A stretch of 64,000 nt of DNA, from the NCBI GenBank assembly GCA_900549955.1, contig URQH01000003.1:62001-126000 (forward strand), read 5' to 3'. The notes beneath the pieces were generated by a model. It saw only the letters and a program-made list of their open reading frames with translations, was not told the DNA's origin and did not search any database. Shown here piece after piece: positions 8,591 to 16,931 of the stretch (its first letter is position 1; every line of letters starts with the position of its first letter). The translations under genes and the position numbers were made by a program. The stretch is from an uncultured Eubacteriales bacterium (GTDB lineage: Bacteria > Bacillota > Clostridia > Christensenellales > CAG-138).

Positions 8591-9423
8591 GACACGCCCT
8601 CCTCCTTCCGGCCCAGATACGCCTCGATGACGAGCGGATCGTTCTTGATCTGCTCCGGCGTACCCTTGGCGATGATCTTGCCGTAGTTGAGCACCGCAAT
8701 GCCCTCGCAGATGCCCATGACCAGCGACATGTCGTGCTCGATCAGCATGATGGCAATGTGGAACATGTCGCGGATGCGGCAGATGTTGGCCATCAGCTCC
8801 GCCGTCTCGGACGGGTTCATGCCGGCCGCCGGCTCATCGAGCAGCAGGAGCTTCGGCTCCGTCGCCAGCGCGCGGACGATCTCCAGCCGGCGCTGCGCGC
8901 CATACGGAAGCGAACCGGCCTTTTGTCCGGCCATATCCTGCATGTCGAAAATGGAGAGCAGCTCCAGCGCGCGCTCGTGCGCCCGCCGCTCTGCCTTCCA
9001 ATAGCCGGGCAGGCGCAGCAGCGCGCTGCCGAGCGTATAGCACGTGCTGTTGTGCAGGCCGACCTTGACGTTGTCCTCCACGCTCAGGTCCTTGAACAGG
9101 CGGATGTTCTGGAACGTACGGGCAACGCCCATGCGATTGATCTGATAGGTGGACTTGCCCTTGGTGTCCACGCCGTCAAGCAAAATCACGCCGCGCGTGG
9201 GCTGATACACGTTCGTCAGCAGGTTAAACACGGTCGTCTTACCGGCACCGTTCGGGCCGATCAGGCCCGCGATCTCCGTACGCCCGACGACGAGCGTAAA
9301 GTCGTCCACCGCGTGCAAACCGCCAAAGTCGATGCCCAGGTGGTGGATGTCGAGGATCGGCAGCTTGTCGACGTCGCGCTCCGGCACCATGCCGCGGCTC
9401 GGGACGGGTACGAGTTTATCCAT
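8584..9423 (-). CDS. livG: Branched-chain amino acid ABC transporter ATP-binding protein LivG
   Basis: A 279-residue ABC ATPase: Walker A GPNGAGKTT, the LivG-type signature LPYGAQRRLEIVRALATEP, Walker B LLLLDEPAAGMNP and H-loop LIEHDM. An extra 20 or so residues precede the usual start (about residue 22, LPILDIHHLGIDFGG). The residues RTFQNIRLF are the conserved Q-loop stretch of LivG proteins. It overlaps both neighbours by a few bases, forming a tightly packed livJHMGF unit. Confidence 0.9.
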
Positions 9424-10450
9424 GCTGTTCCCCCTCCTTCTGCGCCCTGCGCTGCGCGCGCAGCAAGCGGAAATTGATCAGCTTCTCCAGCAGGCGGGAG
9501 AGCGAAAAGTCATACTGCCCGAACAGGCCGGACGGTTTGAAGATCATGGTCGCAATCAGCAGCACCGAGTAGATGACCATGCGGTAGGTGTTGAACGCCT
9601 GCAGCGCGAGCGGCAGCGCCGTGAGTACGGCCGCGGCGATGATCGCGCCGATCATCGAGCCCATGCCGCCGAGCACCACCATGACGAGGATGTTGATCGA
9701 CGCCATGAAGTTGAAGCTGCCGGGCACCAGCAGCCCCTGGAAGCCCGCGTACAGCGCGCCCGCGATGCCGGCAAAGAAGGCCGACACCGCAAACGCCAAG
9801 ACCTTATAATACGTCACGTGGATGCCGCACGCCTCCGCCGCGATCTCATTTTCGCGGATGGAGAGGATCGCGCGGCCGTGGCGCGACTTCATCATCATGT
9901 GGATGAGCACGCACGTGAGGATCACGGCGATGTACACGACCGTGAACGTGGAATACTTCGGGATGCCCATCAGGCCCGGCGTGCCGCCGGTCAGGTCCGG
10001 CAGGTTGATGATGCAAACGCGGATGATCTCACCAAAGCCGAGCGTGATGATGGCCAGATAGTCGCCCTTGAGGCGCAGCGCCGGTATGCCGATGATCACG
10101 CCGAACACGGCGGCAACCAGCCCGGCCACCACGAGCCCCAGCACGAGCGACACGCTCTCCGGCAGCCCCGCGCCGGCGCCCTTCCAGAAAATCGCGCCCG
10201 CATACGCGCCCACGGCCATGAAGCCGGCGTGGCCGAGCGGCAGCTGGCCGAGATACCCCGTCGCAATGTTCAGCGATACGGCCAGGATGACGTAGATGCC
10301 GACCTGCAGGATGACCGAATTCTGCGCGCGGCTGGTCAGCCCCGAGGACATGACCAGGTTCCCGCCGACCAGCAGCGCCACGAGCAGCGCCGTGTTGATC
10401 GCGTAGCGCGCGGGCATGGGGATGCGGCGATACTGTTCCTTCATGCGCAC
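9416..10450 (-). CDS. livM: Branched-chain amino acid ABC transporter permease LivM
   Basis: A 344-residue permease with about eight to ten membrane helices. Family landmarks are SLNIATGYLGQLPLGHAGFMAVGAYAGA, IPALRLKGDYLAIITLGFGEIIR and the C-terminal GGMGSMIGAI. It partners with LivH to form the membrane channel for branched-chain amino acids. An alternative ATG two codons later (10444) is possible. It follows livH after a 7-nt gap and overlaps livG. Confidence 0.9.
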   Translation of the reverse strand: MRMKEQYRRIPMPARYAINTALLVALLVGGNLVMSSGLTSRAQNSVILQVGIYVILAVSLNIATGYLGQLPLGHAGFMAVGAYAGAIFWKGAGAGLPESVSLVLGLVVAGLVAAVFGVIIGIPALRLKGDYLAIITLGFGEIIRVCIINLPDLTGGTPGLMGIPKYSTFTVVYIAVILTCVLIHMMMKSRHGRAILSIRENEIAAEACGIHVTYYKVLAFAVSAFFAGIAGALYAGFQGLLVPGSFNFMASINILVMVVLGGMGSMIGAIIAAAVLTALPLALQAFNTYRMVIYSVLLIATMIFKPSGLFGQYDFSLSRLLEKLINFRLLRAQRRAQKEGEQHG

Positions 10451-10457
10451 GCCCTCC

Positions 10458-11336
10458 TCACACCTTCTCCGCCATGCTGCGGCCGAGGAAGCCCGTGGGC
10501 CGCACCAGCAGCACGACGATGAGCACGGCGAACACGACCGCGTCCGTCCAGTCGGACAGGCCGACCGCCGTGACGATCACCTCCGCCATGCCGATGGCCA
10601 GCCCGCCGACCATCGCGCCCGGGATGGAGCCGATGCCGCCGAGCACCGCCGCGACAAACGCCTTGAGGCCGAGCAGCGAGCCGATGGTCGGGTTGACGAT
10701 CGGGTAGCGGCAGCAGTACAGCACCGCGCCGATGCCGGCCAGCGCCGAGCCGATGGCAAACGTAAAGGTGATCGTATTGTTGATGTCGATGCCCATCAGC
10801 TGCGCCGCGCCGGTATCCTCGGACACCGCGCGCATGGCCTTGCCCATCTTGGTCTTCTGCACGAGGAACGTGAGCGCCAGCATCGAGATCACCGATACCA
10901 CGATGGTCACGATCGCGCTCAGGCTGATGGACAGCGAGCCGAACTGATAGGTCACCGACGGGATGATCTTCGTGGCCGGGAACGAGCGCGTGTTGGCCGT
11001 CCAGATGAGCTGGGCGAGGTTTTGCAGCAGCAGCGAAACGCCGATGGCCGTGATCAAGAGCGAGATGCGCGGCGCGGTGCGCAACGGCCGGTACGCCACC
11101 TTTTCAATGACGACCGACAGCACCACACAGCCGACGATCGTCAGCAGTACGGCCAGAGCCGGGTGTACGCCGGCAGCAATGGTCAGCAGCGCGATATAGC
11201 CGCCGATCATGATCACGTCGCCGTGGGCAAAGTTCAGCAGCATGATGATGCCATACACCATGCTGTAGCCCAGCGCCACAAGCGCGTAGATGCTGCCAAC
11301 CTGCAATCCGTTGATGAACTGCGATAAAATCAGCAT
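10458..11336 (-). CDS. livH: Branched-chain amino acid ABC transporter permease LivH
   Basis: A 292-residue inner-membrane permease starting QFINGLQVGSIYALVALGYS after the first few residues, with the family stretch GIIMLLNFAHGDVIMIGGYIAL and the late GLKAFVAAVLGGIGSIPGAMVGG. These are standard LivH features. It is separated from livJ by about 209 nt holding a hairpin, as often seen where the binding protein is made in excess over the membrane components. Confidence 0.9.
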   Translation of the reverse strand: MLILSQFINGLQVGSIYALVALGYSMVYGIIMLLNFAHGDVIMIGGYIALLTIAAGVHPALAVLLTIVGCVVLSVVIEKVAYRPLRTAPRISLLITAIGVSLLLQNLAQLIWTANTRSFPATKIIPSVTYQFGSLSISLSAIVTIVVSVISMLALTFLVQKTKMGKAMRAVSEDTGAAQLMGIDINNTITFTFAIGSALAGIGAVLYCCRYPIVNPTIGSLLGLKAFVAAVLGGIGSIPGAMVGGLAIGMAEVIVTAVGLSDWTDAVVFAVLIVVLLVRPTGFLGRSMAEKV

Positions 11337-11511
11337 GCGGGGAGTCCCATCCTTTCCCTGTTTCCCTGTGCGCCCGCGCCGGCGGCGGCCTTACCGCCCG
11401 GCCGGCCCCTCTCGGGCGCAGACCGATGTAACCATGTCCCGGATACGCCGCGGCGCGGGACAGGTATCCCCGGCCCCGCGCTGTCCGCAGCAAACCCAAA
11501 GTGATGAAACG

Positions 11512-11535
11512 CCGTCCGCCCGGTGCGCCGGACGG
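11512..11535 (-). terminator. Intra-operon hairpin between livJ and livH
   Basis: CCGTCCG (11512-11518) and CGGACGG (11529-11535) pair around a 10-nt GC loop just after the livJ stop. On the minus strand it is followed by CGTTTCATCACTTT. It may stabilise the livJ message or end part of the transcripts. The rest of the 11337-11511 gap holds GC-rich sequence with no gene I can support. Confidence 0.45.
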
Positions 11536-11545
11536 ACGGGATGAC

Positions 11546-12769
11546 TCAGTACTTGCCCCAGAAGGACTCGGCGCCATCCTTGATCTGGATGATCGCGGCG
11601 CTCTTTTCGGGGTTGTTGAGCTCGTCATAGGTCACGTGACCGGTGACGCACTCCATGTCGGTGGCGTTGAGCGCGGCGATGACGGCCTCCTTGTACTCGT
11701 CGCTGCCGACGGTGAGGGACTCGTCCACCTGCTCCAGCGCGGCGAACAGGATCGCGGCGGCGTCATACGCCTGCGCGGCAAACATGTTCGGCGTGCTCTC
11801 ATACTTGGCCTCGTACGCGGCGATGAAGCTCTGCACCGCCTCGGTCGTATCGTTCTTCGAGTAGCCCGCGCAATAGTACGCGCCCTCGAGCAGCGACGCA
11901 TCCTCGACGACCTGGAGCACCGTGTCCCAGCCGTCCGCGCCCAGCATCGTCGCCGTCACGCCCGCGGCATCAGCCTGCGTGGCGACCAGCGCCACGACGC
12001 TGTAGTAATCCGGGACGAACAGCACGTCCGGCGTCTTGGCGGCAATGTTCGTGAGCTGGCTCGTGAAGTCCACCGCTCCGTCAGCATAGCTCTCCACCGC
12101 GACGACCTCGAGGCCCAGCTCCGCGGCCTTCTCTTCAAACGCCTCCGTCAGGCCGACGGAGTAGTCGATGCCGGTGTTGTAGAGGATCGCGGCGGTCTTG
12201 GCGCCCAGCTCCTCATAGGCAAAGGTGGCCATCTTCTCGCCCTGGAACGGGTCGATGAAGCAGGAACGGAACATGTTCTCATACACCTCGCCGGAATCCG
12301 GGTCCACCGTGACGGCAGCCGCCGTCGCGGAAGCGGTGATCATGGGCATGTTGTCCGCCTGAGACTCGACGACGACCGCGACGGTCGGGCCGGTGGTCAC
12401 GTCGCCGATGATGGCGGCAACGCCCTGATCCACGAGCGAGTTGTAGCCGGTGACGGCCTTGGCGGAATCGCCCTCTTCGTCATACTCGACCAGCACGATC
12501 TGCTTGCCGTTCATGCCGCCCGCGGCGTTGTACTCTTCCACATACAGGCGGACGCCGTTGGCCACGGCCACGCCGTACTCGGCGACCTCGCCGGTGAGCG
12601 GGGCCAGCATGCCGATCTTGATGGTTTCCGCGTCGCCGGACGCATTGGCGTCGTCGGCCGACGGGTTCTGCTGGTCGGCGTCGCCAGCCGGTTGCTGCGA
12701 GCAGCCTGCAAATGCGAAGCAGCCCACCACCAGCAGAGCGGTGAGTAACAGACTGATGATCTTCTTCAT
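11546..12769 (-). CDS. livJ: Branched-chain amino acid ABC transporter substrate-binding lipoprotein LivJ
   Basis: A 407-residue lipoprotein with signal LLLTALLVVGCFAFAGC (lipobox FAGC) followed by an acidic linker. Mature sequence begins IKIGMLAPLTGEVAEYG and continues with NGVRLYVEEYNAAGGMNGKQ, the classic type I periplasmic-binding fold of Leu/Ile/Val receptors. In a Gram-positive cell it would be tethered outside the membrane and hand ligand to LivHM. The ATG at 12767-12769 is chosen because GGAGGAAAAGACA precedes it and the lipoprotein signal starts there; the longer upstream reading has no signal value. Confidence 0.9.
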   Translation of the reverse strand: MKKIISLLLTALLVVGCFAFAGCSQQPAGDADQQNPSADDANASGDAETIKIGMLAPLTGEVAEYGVAVANGVRLYVEEYNAAGGMNGKQIVLVEYDEEGDSAKAVTGYNSLVDQGVAAIIGDVTTGPTVAVVVESQADNMPMITASATAAAVTVDPDSGEVYENMFRSCFIDPFQGEKMATFAYEELGAKTAAILYNTGIDYSVGLTEAFEEKAAELGLEVVAVESYADGAVDFTSQLTNIAAKTPDVLFVPDYYSVVALVATQADAAGVTATMLGADGWDTVLQVVEDASLLEGAYYCAGYSKNDTTEAVQSFIAAYEAKYESTPNMFAAQAYDAAAILFAALEQVDESLTVGSDEYKEAVIAALNATDMECVTGHVTYDELNNPEKSAAIIQIKDGAESFWGKY

Positions 12770-12808
12770 TGTCTTTTCCTCCATACTCGATTTCCTCTTT
12801 ATACAAAA

Positions 12809-12840
12809 ACATCGGCCCCGCTTTTGAACGGCGCCGATGT
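12809..12840 (-). terminator. Terminator or attenuator ahead of livJ
   Basis: ACATCGGC (12809-12816) and GCCGATGT (12833-12840) form an 8-bp stem. On the minus strand it is followed by TTTTTG. It lies between the 66-residue protein gene and livJ, so it would end or dampen transcripts coming from the strong upstream promoter. A TATAAA sequence right after it could be a -10 for livJ, but no clear -35 is visible. Confidence 0.55.
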
Positions 12841-12863
12841 CATTGTCTACATGCGGTTCCGGT

Positions 12864-13064
12864 TCAAGCTGCGGGCTGTCGGCGCACAAGCGCCGGAATA
12901 ATGCGGATGCCCAGTCGTACGGCAATGCCGATGGCTATGCCCAAAACAAGCAAGACGCCCAACAGTCGGCTGTCGGACGTCGAAAGCGCTGCGGCAGCAG
13001 CAAAACAGCCCGCCGCACAGAAAGCGGCCGCCTGCTGCTGGTTCGCTTGGTACTGCTGTTTCAT
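12864..13064 (-). CDS. Small membrane protein upstream of livJ
   Basis: A 66-residue protein: short polar N-terminus (MKQQYQANQQQ), a hydrophobic alanine-rich segment (about 12-27), a short SDSR turn and a second hydrophobic segment (about 34-58), ending in a basic tail. AGGAG lies 9 nt before the ATG at 13062-13064. A consensus promoter drives it. No family recognised; two helices and size suggest a small integral membrane protein. It is upstream of the liv genes on the same strand, separated by a terminator-like hairpin. Confidence 0.55.
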   Translation of the reverse strand: MKQQYQANQQQAAAFCAAGCFAAAAALSTSDSRLLGVLLVLGIAIGIAVRLGIRIIPALVRRQPAA

Positions 13065-13116
13065 CGCGCTGCGGCTCCTTTCTGCAATTTCGGCACACGT
13101 CCGTGATAATGGTGAT

Positions 13117-13145
13117 AATCTATCATCATTGTCGGCGTTTGTCAA
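13117..13145 (-). promoter_or_regulatory. Strong sigma-A-type promoter
   Basis: On the minus strand TTGACA (13140-13145) and TAGATT (13117-13122) are exactly 17 nt apart, in a locally AT-rich stretch. It reads into the 66-residue membrane protein and possibly onward to livJ. Confidence 0.75.
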
Positions 13146-13207
13146 GTAGATATAATATATTTTATACGGAATTGCATCGTTTTTTTGCCGCGCGGCGGGC
13201 CGATGCG

Positions 13208-14341
13208 TCAGCCTGCGCCAGATGTGGACGCGGCGGCGTCCATCGGCCAGGGGATGGGCACGCTCCCCTGCTCCCCTTCCGGCGAGAACGCATAGTTTTC
13301 CGCCTGGTGTTCCGGCGTGTCGTAGTAGACGAAATCGTCGTGCAGCGGGGAATACGTGAGGATGTGGATCTCGCCCGCCCGTTCGTCCACCTGCAGCAGC
13401 CGGAGATAGCCGTCCCCGCCGGTGTGCCCGGCCGCCTGGTAGTTGCAGATCATCTGGAGCACCGTGCGCTCGGCCGTGCCGTCGCCGTCGTCGTCAAACG
13501 TGGCGGGCACGCACGCGCTGTTGTAGCGGTGGCCGCAGAGCACGAGGTACAGGTTGGGGTTCTTCGCCACCACCGCGTCATAGAGCAGCTCGCCCTGATC
13601 CGTGAGCGTGCAGTCGTGGTCAAAATAGCTGTGCACGCACAGCACGCCGACCCGGTCCGGATAGGCCGCCAGCGTCTCGTTGACAAAGTCCAGGCCGTCC
13701 CGGTCGACGTGATAGCCCAGGTACACGAACACATACCGCGTGCCGCCCGCATCGATGAGGTCAAAGTGGCCGCGGTTGTCCGCATAGCTGCCGCCGTACC
13801 ACGGCCGGCCCGCCATGCGCGCCTCGCCAAAGTACCGGCTGAAATAGGTATAGTCGCAGTCGTCCGCCTGCGTCCCCACGTCGTGGTTGCCCGCGCACAC
13901 GCCGTACGGGATGCCGTCGAGCGTGCGCATGGCCTCGTCTGCAACCGCCCACTGCGCCTCGTCCTCGCGGTTGTGCACGAGGTCGCCCGTGTGGACGACA
14001 TAGGCGAGGTTCAGCCGCCCGGCCTCCTGCTTCAAAAACGCCGTCTGGTCGAGATAGATGAGCGGGTATTTGCGGCTGTAATGCTGCGTGTCGGAGAGCC
14101 ACGCGATGGTATATGCCCCCTCCGGAGGTCTGAGCGGATCCGGCGCGGCAGTCGGCTGCGGCGCGGGCGTGGGCGTGGCCGTCGTCTCCGGCAGCAGCGC
14201 CACCGCGGACGCGGCGGAACCGGACGGCGCGGCCGTCGCCCCCGGCGTCCCCGTCGCCGGGGCGCAGGCGGCGGCCAGGGCAAGCGACAGCAGCAGGGCG
14301 ATCAGGAGCGCGGCGATTCTCTTGGCGGTCATGCTTTTCAT
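13208..14341 (-). CDS. Metallophosphoesterase lipoprotein
   Basis: A 377-residue protein with a lipoprotein signal (LLSLALAAAC), a Thr/Pro/Ala-rich linker of about 45 residues, then a calcineurin-like phosphoesterase fold: WLSDTQHY, HTGDLVHN, CAGNHDVG, CVHSYFDHD and LVLCGHRYN. The usual final GHxH appears as GHRY, so one metal ligand may differ. Such enzymes cleave phosphomonoesters or diesters outside the membrane; substrate unknown. The ATG at 14339-14341 begins the signal peptide, but there is no ribosome site, and a -10 box lies only 6 nt upstream, so the mRNA may be leaderless. Confidence 0.8.
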   Translation of the reverse strand: MKSMTAKRIAALLIALLLSLALAAACAPATGTPGATAAPSGSAASAVALLPETTATPTPAPQPTAAPDPLRPPEGAYTIAWLSDTQHYSRKYPLIYLDQTAFLKQEAGRLNLAYVVHTGDLVHNREDEAQWAVADEAMRTLDGIPYGVCAGNHDVGTQADDCDYTYFSRYFGEARMAGRPWYGGSYADNRGHFDLIDAGGTRYVFVYLGYHVDRDGLDFVNETLAAYPDRVGVLCVHSYFDHDCTLTDQGELLYDAVVAKNPNLYLVLCGHRYNSACVPATFDDDGDGTAERTVLQMICNYQAAGHTGGDGYLRLLQVDERAGEIHILTYSPLHDDFVYYDTPEHQAENYAFSPEGEQGSVPIPWPMDAAASTSGAG

Positions 14342-14347
14342 AGCATC

Positions 14348-14356
14348 AGTATACCA
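14348..14356 (-). promoter_or_regulatory. Extended -10 box placed 6 nt before an ATG
   Basis: On the minus strand TGGTATACT (14348-14356) is an extended -10 element, and only GATGCT separates it from the ATG of the metallophosphoesterase gene. The transcript would begin at or next to the start codon. No good -35 at 16-18 bp is seen, which an extended -10 can tolerate. Confidence 0.55.
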
Positions 14357-14436
14357 CAGTTTCCCGCGGCCCGCGCCGCAAAGCGCCCTGTTTTCACAGT
14401 GTTCACAAACTCCGGCGTCATGATGGGCCGCCGGCG

Positions 14437-14466
14437 TTGCCAAGCGCATGCGCGGCATGCTAAAAT
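14437..14466 (+). promoter_or_regulatory. Promoter of the DUF6199-like / acyltransferase operon
   Basis: TTGCCA (14437-14442) and TAAAAT (14461-14466) are 18 nt apart on the plus strand, upstream of a GTG-start gene with a strong ribosome site. Confidence 0.6.
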
Positions 14467-14507
14467 AGTGTCATCGTCATTCCAAATTATGAGGAGGCAT
14501 CGCAGCC

Positions 14508-14717
14508 GTGGTTTGGACCTGGATCCTGGGCGTTGCGCTGATCGCCGGCGGGCTGTTTCTCGCCATCAATCCCCGATTGTTCTGGAGGCTGGCCGAGCGC
14601 TGGAAATCGTACTATGCCGACGAGCCGTCCGACCTGTACATCAACGGGTCGCGCATCGGCGGCCCGGCGTGCGTGGTGCTGGGCGTCGCGCTCATCGTGC
14701 TGCCCTATGTGCTGTAA
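14508..14717 (+). CDS. DUF6199-like small membrane protein
   Basis: A 69-residue protein with two membrane helices (about 3-20 and 52-68) and a polar middle containing RWKSYYADEPSDLYINGSRI. This pattern (helix, WKS, EPS, NGSRIGG, helix) fits the DUF6199 family of Firmicutes membrane proteins, whose role is unknown. It starts with GTG at 14508, preceded by GAGGAGG. The acyltransferase gene follows after 24 nt. The family name is from memory of the pattern, not a search. Confidence 0.6.
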   Translation: MVWTWILGVALIAGGLFLAINPRLFWRLAERWKSYYADEPSDLYINGSRIGGPACVVLGVALIVLPYVL

Positions 14718-14741
14718 CGGCATTGCGGGAGGTGAGCCACC

Positions 14742-15371
14742 ATGCAGCAGATGCCCCTGTCGGCCTGGCCGCGCCGGGAAGCGGCGGCGTTTTTCGGCGC
14801 GCTCGACATCCCCTTTTACAGCGTCTCGTGGCGCGCGGACGTCACGCAGCTGCACGCCGCGGCGAAGCGGGACGGCCTGTCCTTTTACCTGTCCATGGTC
14901 TATGAAGTGACCGCCGCGCTCGCCGAGGCGGACGCGTTTTTGTACAAGCTGCGCGGCGACACCGTGGTGCGCCACGAGCGGCTCTCGCCCTCGTTCACCG
15001 TGCCGGCGCCGGGCGGCAACTTCAAGATCGTCAGCGTCGACGCCGTGCCCGGCGAGACGCGCGCGGCCTTCTGCCTGCGCGCCAGGGCGGCGGCGGACGC
15101 GCAGGAGCGGCTGTTCCCCACGCCCGAGCAGGAGCGGCGCGACGACCTGGCCTACCTCTCCTGCCTGCCGTGGCTCGACCTCGTATCGCTCACGCACGAG
15201 ACGAACCTCGACCGGGACGATTCCATCCCGCGCGTGGCGTGGGGCAAGTTCGTGCCGGAGGGCGGGCGGCTGCGCCTGACCGTGGGCCTGCAGGTCAACC
15301 ACCGGCTGATCGACGGCGCGCACATCGGGCAGTTTGCCGAGGCGCTGCAAGCGCGGCTCGACCGCGCCTGA
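14742..15371 (+). CDS. Chloramphenicol acetyltransferase-like (CAT-fold) acyltransferase
   Basis: A 209-residue protein matching the size and layout of type A CAT-fold acyltransferases. The N-terminus has FYSVSWRADVT and SFYLSMVYEVTAAL; the middle has PSFTVPAPGGNFKIVSV; the C-terminal active-site motif reads NHRLIDGAHIGQF, keeping the catalytic His of the family H-x3-D-G motif though the preceding His is Asn. Real CATs acetylate chloramphenicol; many such homologues in Clostridia have unknown substrates, so resistance should not be assumed. GGAGGTGAGCCACC precedes the ATG. Confidence 0.7.
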   Translation: MQQMPLSAWPRREAAAFFGALDIPFYSVSWRADVTQLHAAAKRDGLSFYLSMVYEVTAALAEADAFLYKLRGDTVVRHERLSPSFTVPAPGGNFKIVSVDAVPGETRAAFCLRARAAADAQERLFPTPEQERRDDLAYLSCLPWLDLVSLTHETNLDRDDSIPRVAWGKFVPEGGRLRLTVGLQVNHRLIDGAHIGQFAEALQARLDRA

Positions 15372-15461
15372 CGGCGCGCCCGCCGTCCCGTGCCCCGCGC
15401 AGGCCCGTCGCGCCCGCCGCCCGTTTCGGCCGCAAACGCCCCGTCCACGGCACGGTTTTGC

Positions 15462-15490
15462 TTGCAGTTGCGCGGCAATGCCGCTATAAT
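15462..15490 (+). promoter_or_regulatory. Promoter of the DUF1015 gene
   Basis: TTGCAG (15462-15467) and a perfect TATAAT (15485-15490) are 17 nt apart, about 60 nt before the start of the DUF1015 gene. Confidence 0.75.
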
Positions 15491-15551
15491 AGACGAATAT
15501 ACCAAACACCACGCGGAACCCCAAAAAATTTACATTGCGGAGGCTTGCACC

Positions 15552-16883
15552 ATGGGTTCGTATCCAAACGATGTCGGCGTTCTCGTTCCAAAAGTCCTGC
15601 TCCCGCCCAAGGGCACCGACTTTGAAAAGTGGGCCGTCGTAGCCTGCGACCAGTACACGTCCCAGCCGGAATACTGGGAACGCGCGCGGGAAATCGCCGG
15701 CGACGAGCCCACCACGCTCGACCTGATCCTGCCGGAGGCGTTCCTCGGCCAGCCGGACGAGGCCGAGCGCATTGCCGCCATCCGCGAAAACATGGAGGCC
15801 TACCTGCGCCTGGGCGTGCTGGAAGAACAGCCGCAGGGATTTGTGCTCGTCCGCCGCACCGCGGCGGGCAAGACGCGCAACGGGCTCGTCATGGCGCTGG
15901 ACCTCGAACAATATGATTACCATAAGGGAGCGACCACGCTCATCCGCGCCACCGAGGGCACGATCGAGTCGCGTATCCCGCCGCGGCTGCGCATCCGCGA
16001 GGGCGCGCCGCTCGAGCTGCCGCACATCCTGGTGCTGATCGACGACCCGGAGCGCACGGTGATCGAGCCGCTCGTGGAGCAGGCCGACCGCCTGCCGCTG
16101 CTCTACGACACGGATCTGATGCTCGGCGGCGGCCACGTCGAAGGGCGGCTCGTGTCGGACGGCGCTGCGATCCGGGGCGTGCTAGACGCGCTCACGGCGC
16201 TGACGGATGCGGACGCATTCCACGAAAAATATGGCGACCACGCGCCGCTGCTGTTCGCCATGGGCGACGGCAACCACAGCTTTGCGACCGCCAAGGCCAA
16301 CTGGGAGCAGATCAAGGCGGCGCTGCCGGAACCGCTGCGGCGGACGCACCCGGCGCGCTACGCGCTCGTGGAGGTGGAAAACGTCCACGACGCGGGCATC
16401 GTGTTCGAGCCCATCCACCGCGTCGTGTTCGGCGTGGACGGCTACCGCGCCGTGGCGCTGCTGCAAAAGCACCTGGCGGCGCAGAACGGCGGCGTGGAAG
16501 TGCGCTACTTTGAGGAGACGGACGGCCCCATCGGCATCCTGGCGCGGGACGCGCACGTGCTGCCCTTCTTCCTGCAGGGCGCGCAGGGCGCGTTCTTCGT
16601 GACCGGCCCGTCGCAGCAGCTGGCCGTGGGCACGCTGCAAAACGCCATCGACGCCATGCTCCAGGAGGTGGAGGGCGCGACCGTGGACTACATCCACGGC
16701 GCGGACGTGGTCGAGACGCTCGCCCGGCGGGACAACGCGATCGGCTTCCTGCTGCCGGCCATGGAAAAGTCGCAGCTGTTCCCGACCGTCGTATACGACG
16801 GCGCGCTGCCGCGCAAGACCTTCTCCATGGGCGAGGCCAACGAAAAGCGGTACTACATGGAGTGCCGCCGCATTGCAGAATAA
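15552..16883 (+). CDS. DUF1015 family protein
   Basis: A 443-residue soluble protein of the DUF1015 family, widespread in anaerobes and often near amino acid metabolism genes. Recognisable stretches are WAVVACDQYTSQPEYWE near the N-terminus, LFAMGDGNHSFATAKANWE in the middle (the family GDGNHS signature) and the C-terminal FLLPAMEKSQLFPTV. No activity is established that I can state. The ATG at 15552 has GGAGG upstream and follows a TATAAT promoter. Aspartate kinase follows after 48 nt on the same strand, so co-expression is likely. Confidence 0.8.
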   Translation: MGSYPNDVGVLVPKVLLPPKGTDFEKWAVVACDQYTSQPEYWERAREIAGDEPTTLDLILPEAFLGQPDEAERIAAIRENMEAYLRLGVLEEQPQGFVLVRRTAAGKTRNGLVMALDLEQYDYHKGATTLIRATEGTIESRIPPRLRIREGAPLELPHILVLIDDPERTVIEPLVEQADRLPLLYDTDLMLGGGHVEGRLVSDGAAIRGVLDALTALTDADAFHEKYGDHAPLLFAMGDGNHSFATAKANWEQIKAALPEPLRRTHPARYALVEVENVHDAGIVFEPIHRVVFGVDGYRAVALLQKHLAAQNGGVEVRYFEETDGPIGILARDAHVLPFFLQGAQGAFFVTGPSQQLAVGTLQNAIDAMLQEVEGATVDYIHGADVVETLARRDNAIGFLLPAMEKSQLFPTVVYDGALPRKTFSMGEANEKRYYMECRRIAE

Positions 16884-16931
16884 CCCGGGCGGGATGCCCG
16901 CAATACTGAACAGGGACTGGGAGTAACTTTC

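Noticed and set aside
14742..15371. Chloramphenicol resistance gene
   Set aside because: The CAT fold and HxxxDG motif are present, but the usual HH is NH and the gene lies in a chromosomal operon with a DUF6199-like protein; resistance cannot be claimed from sequence.
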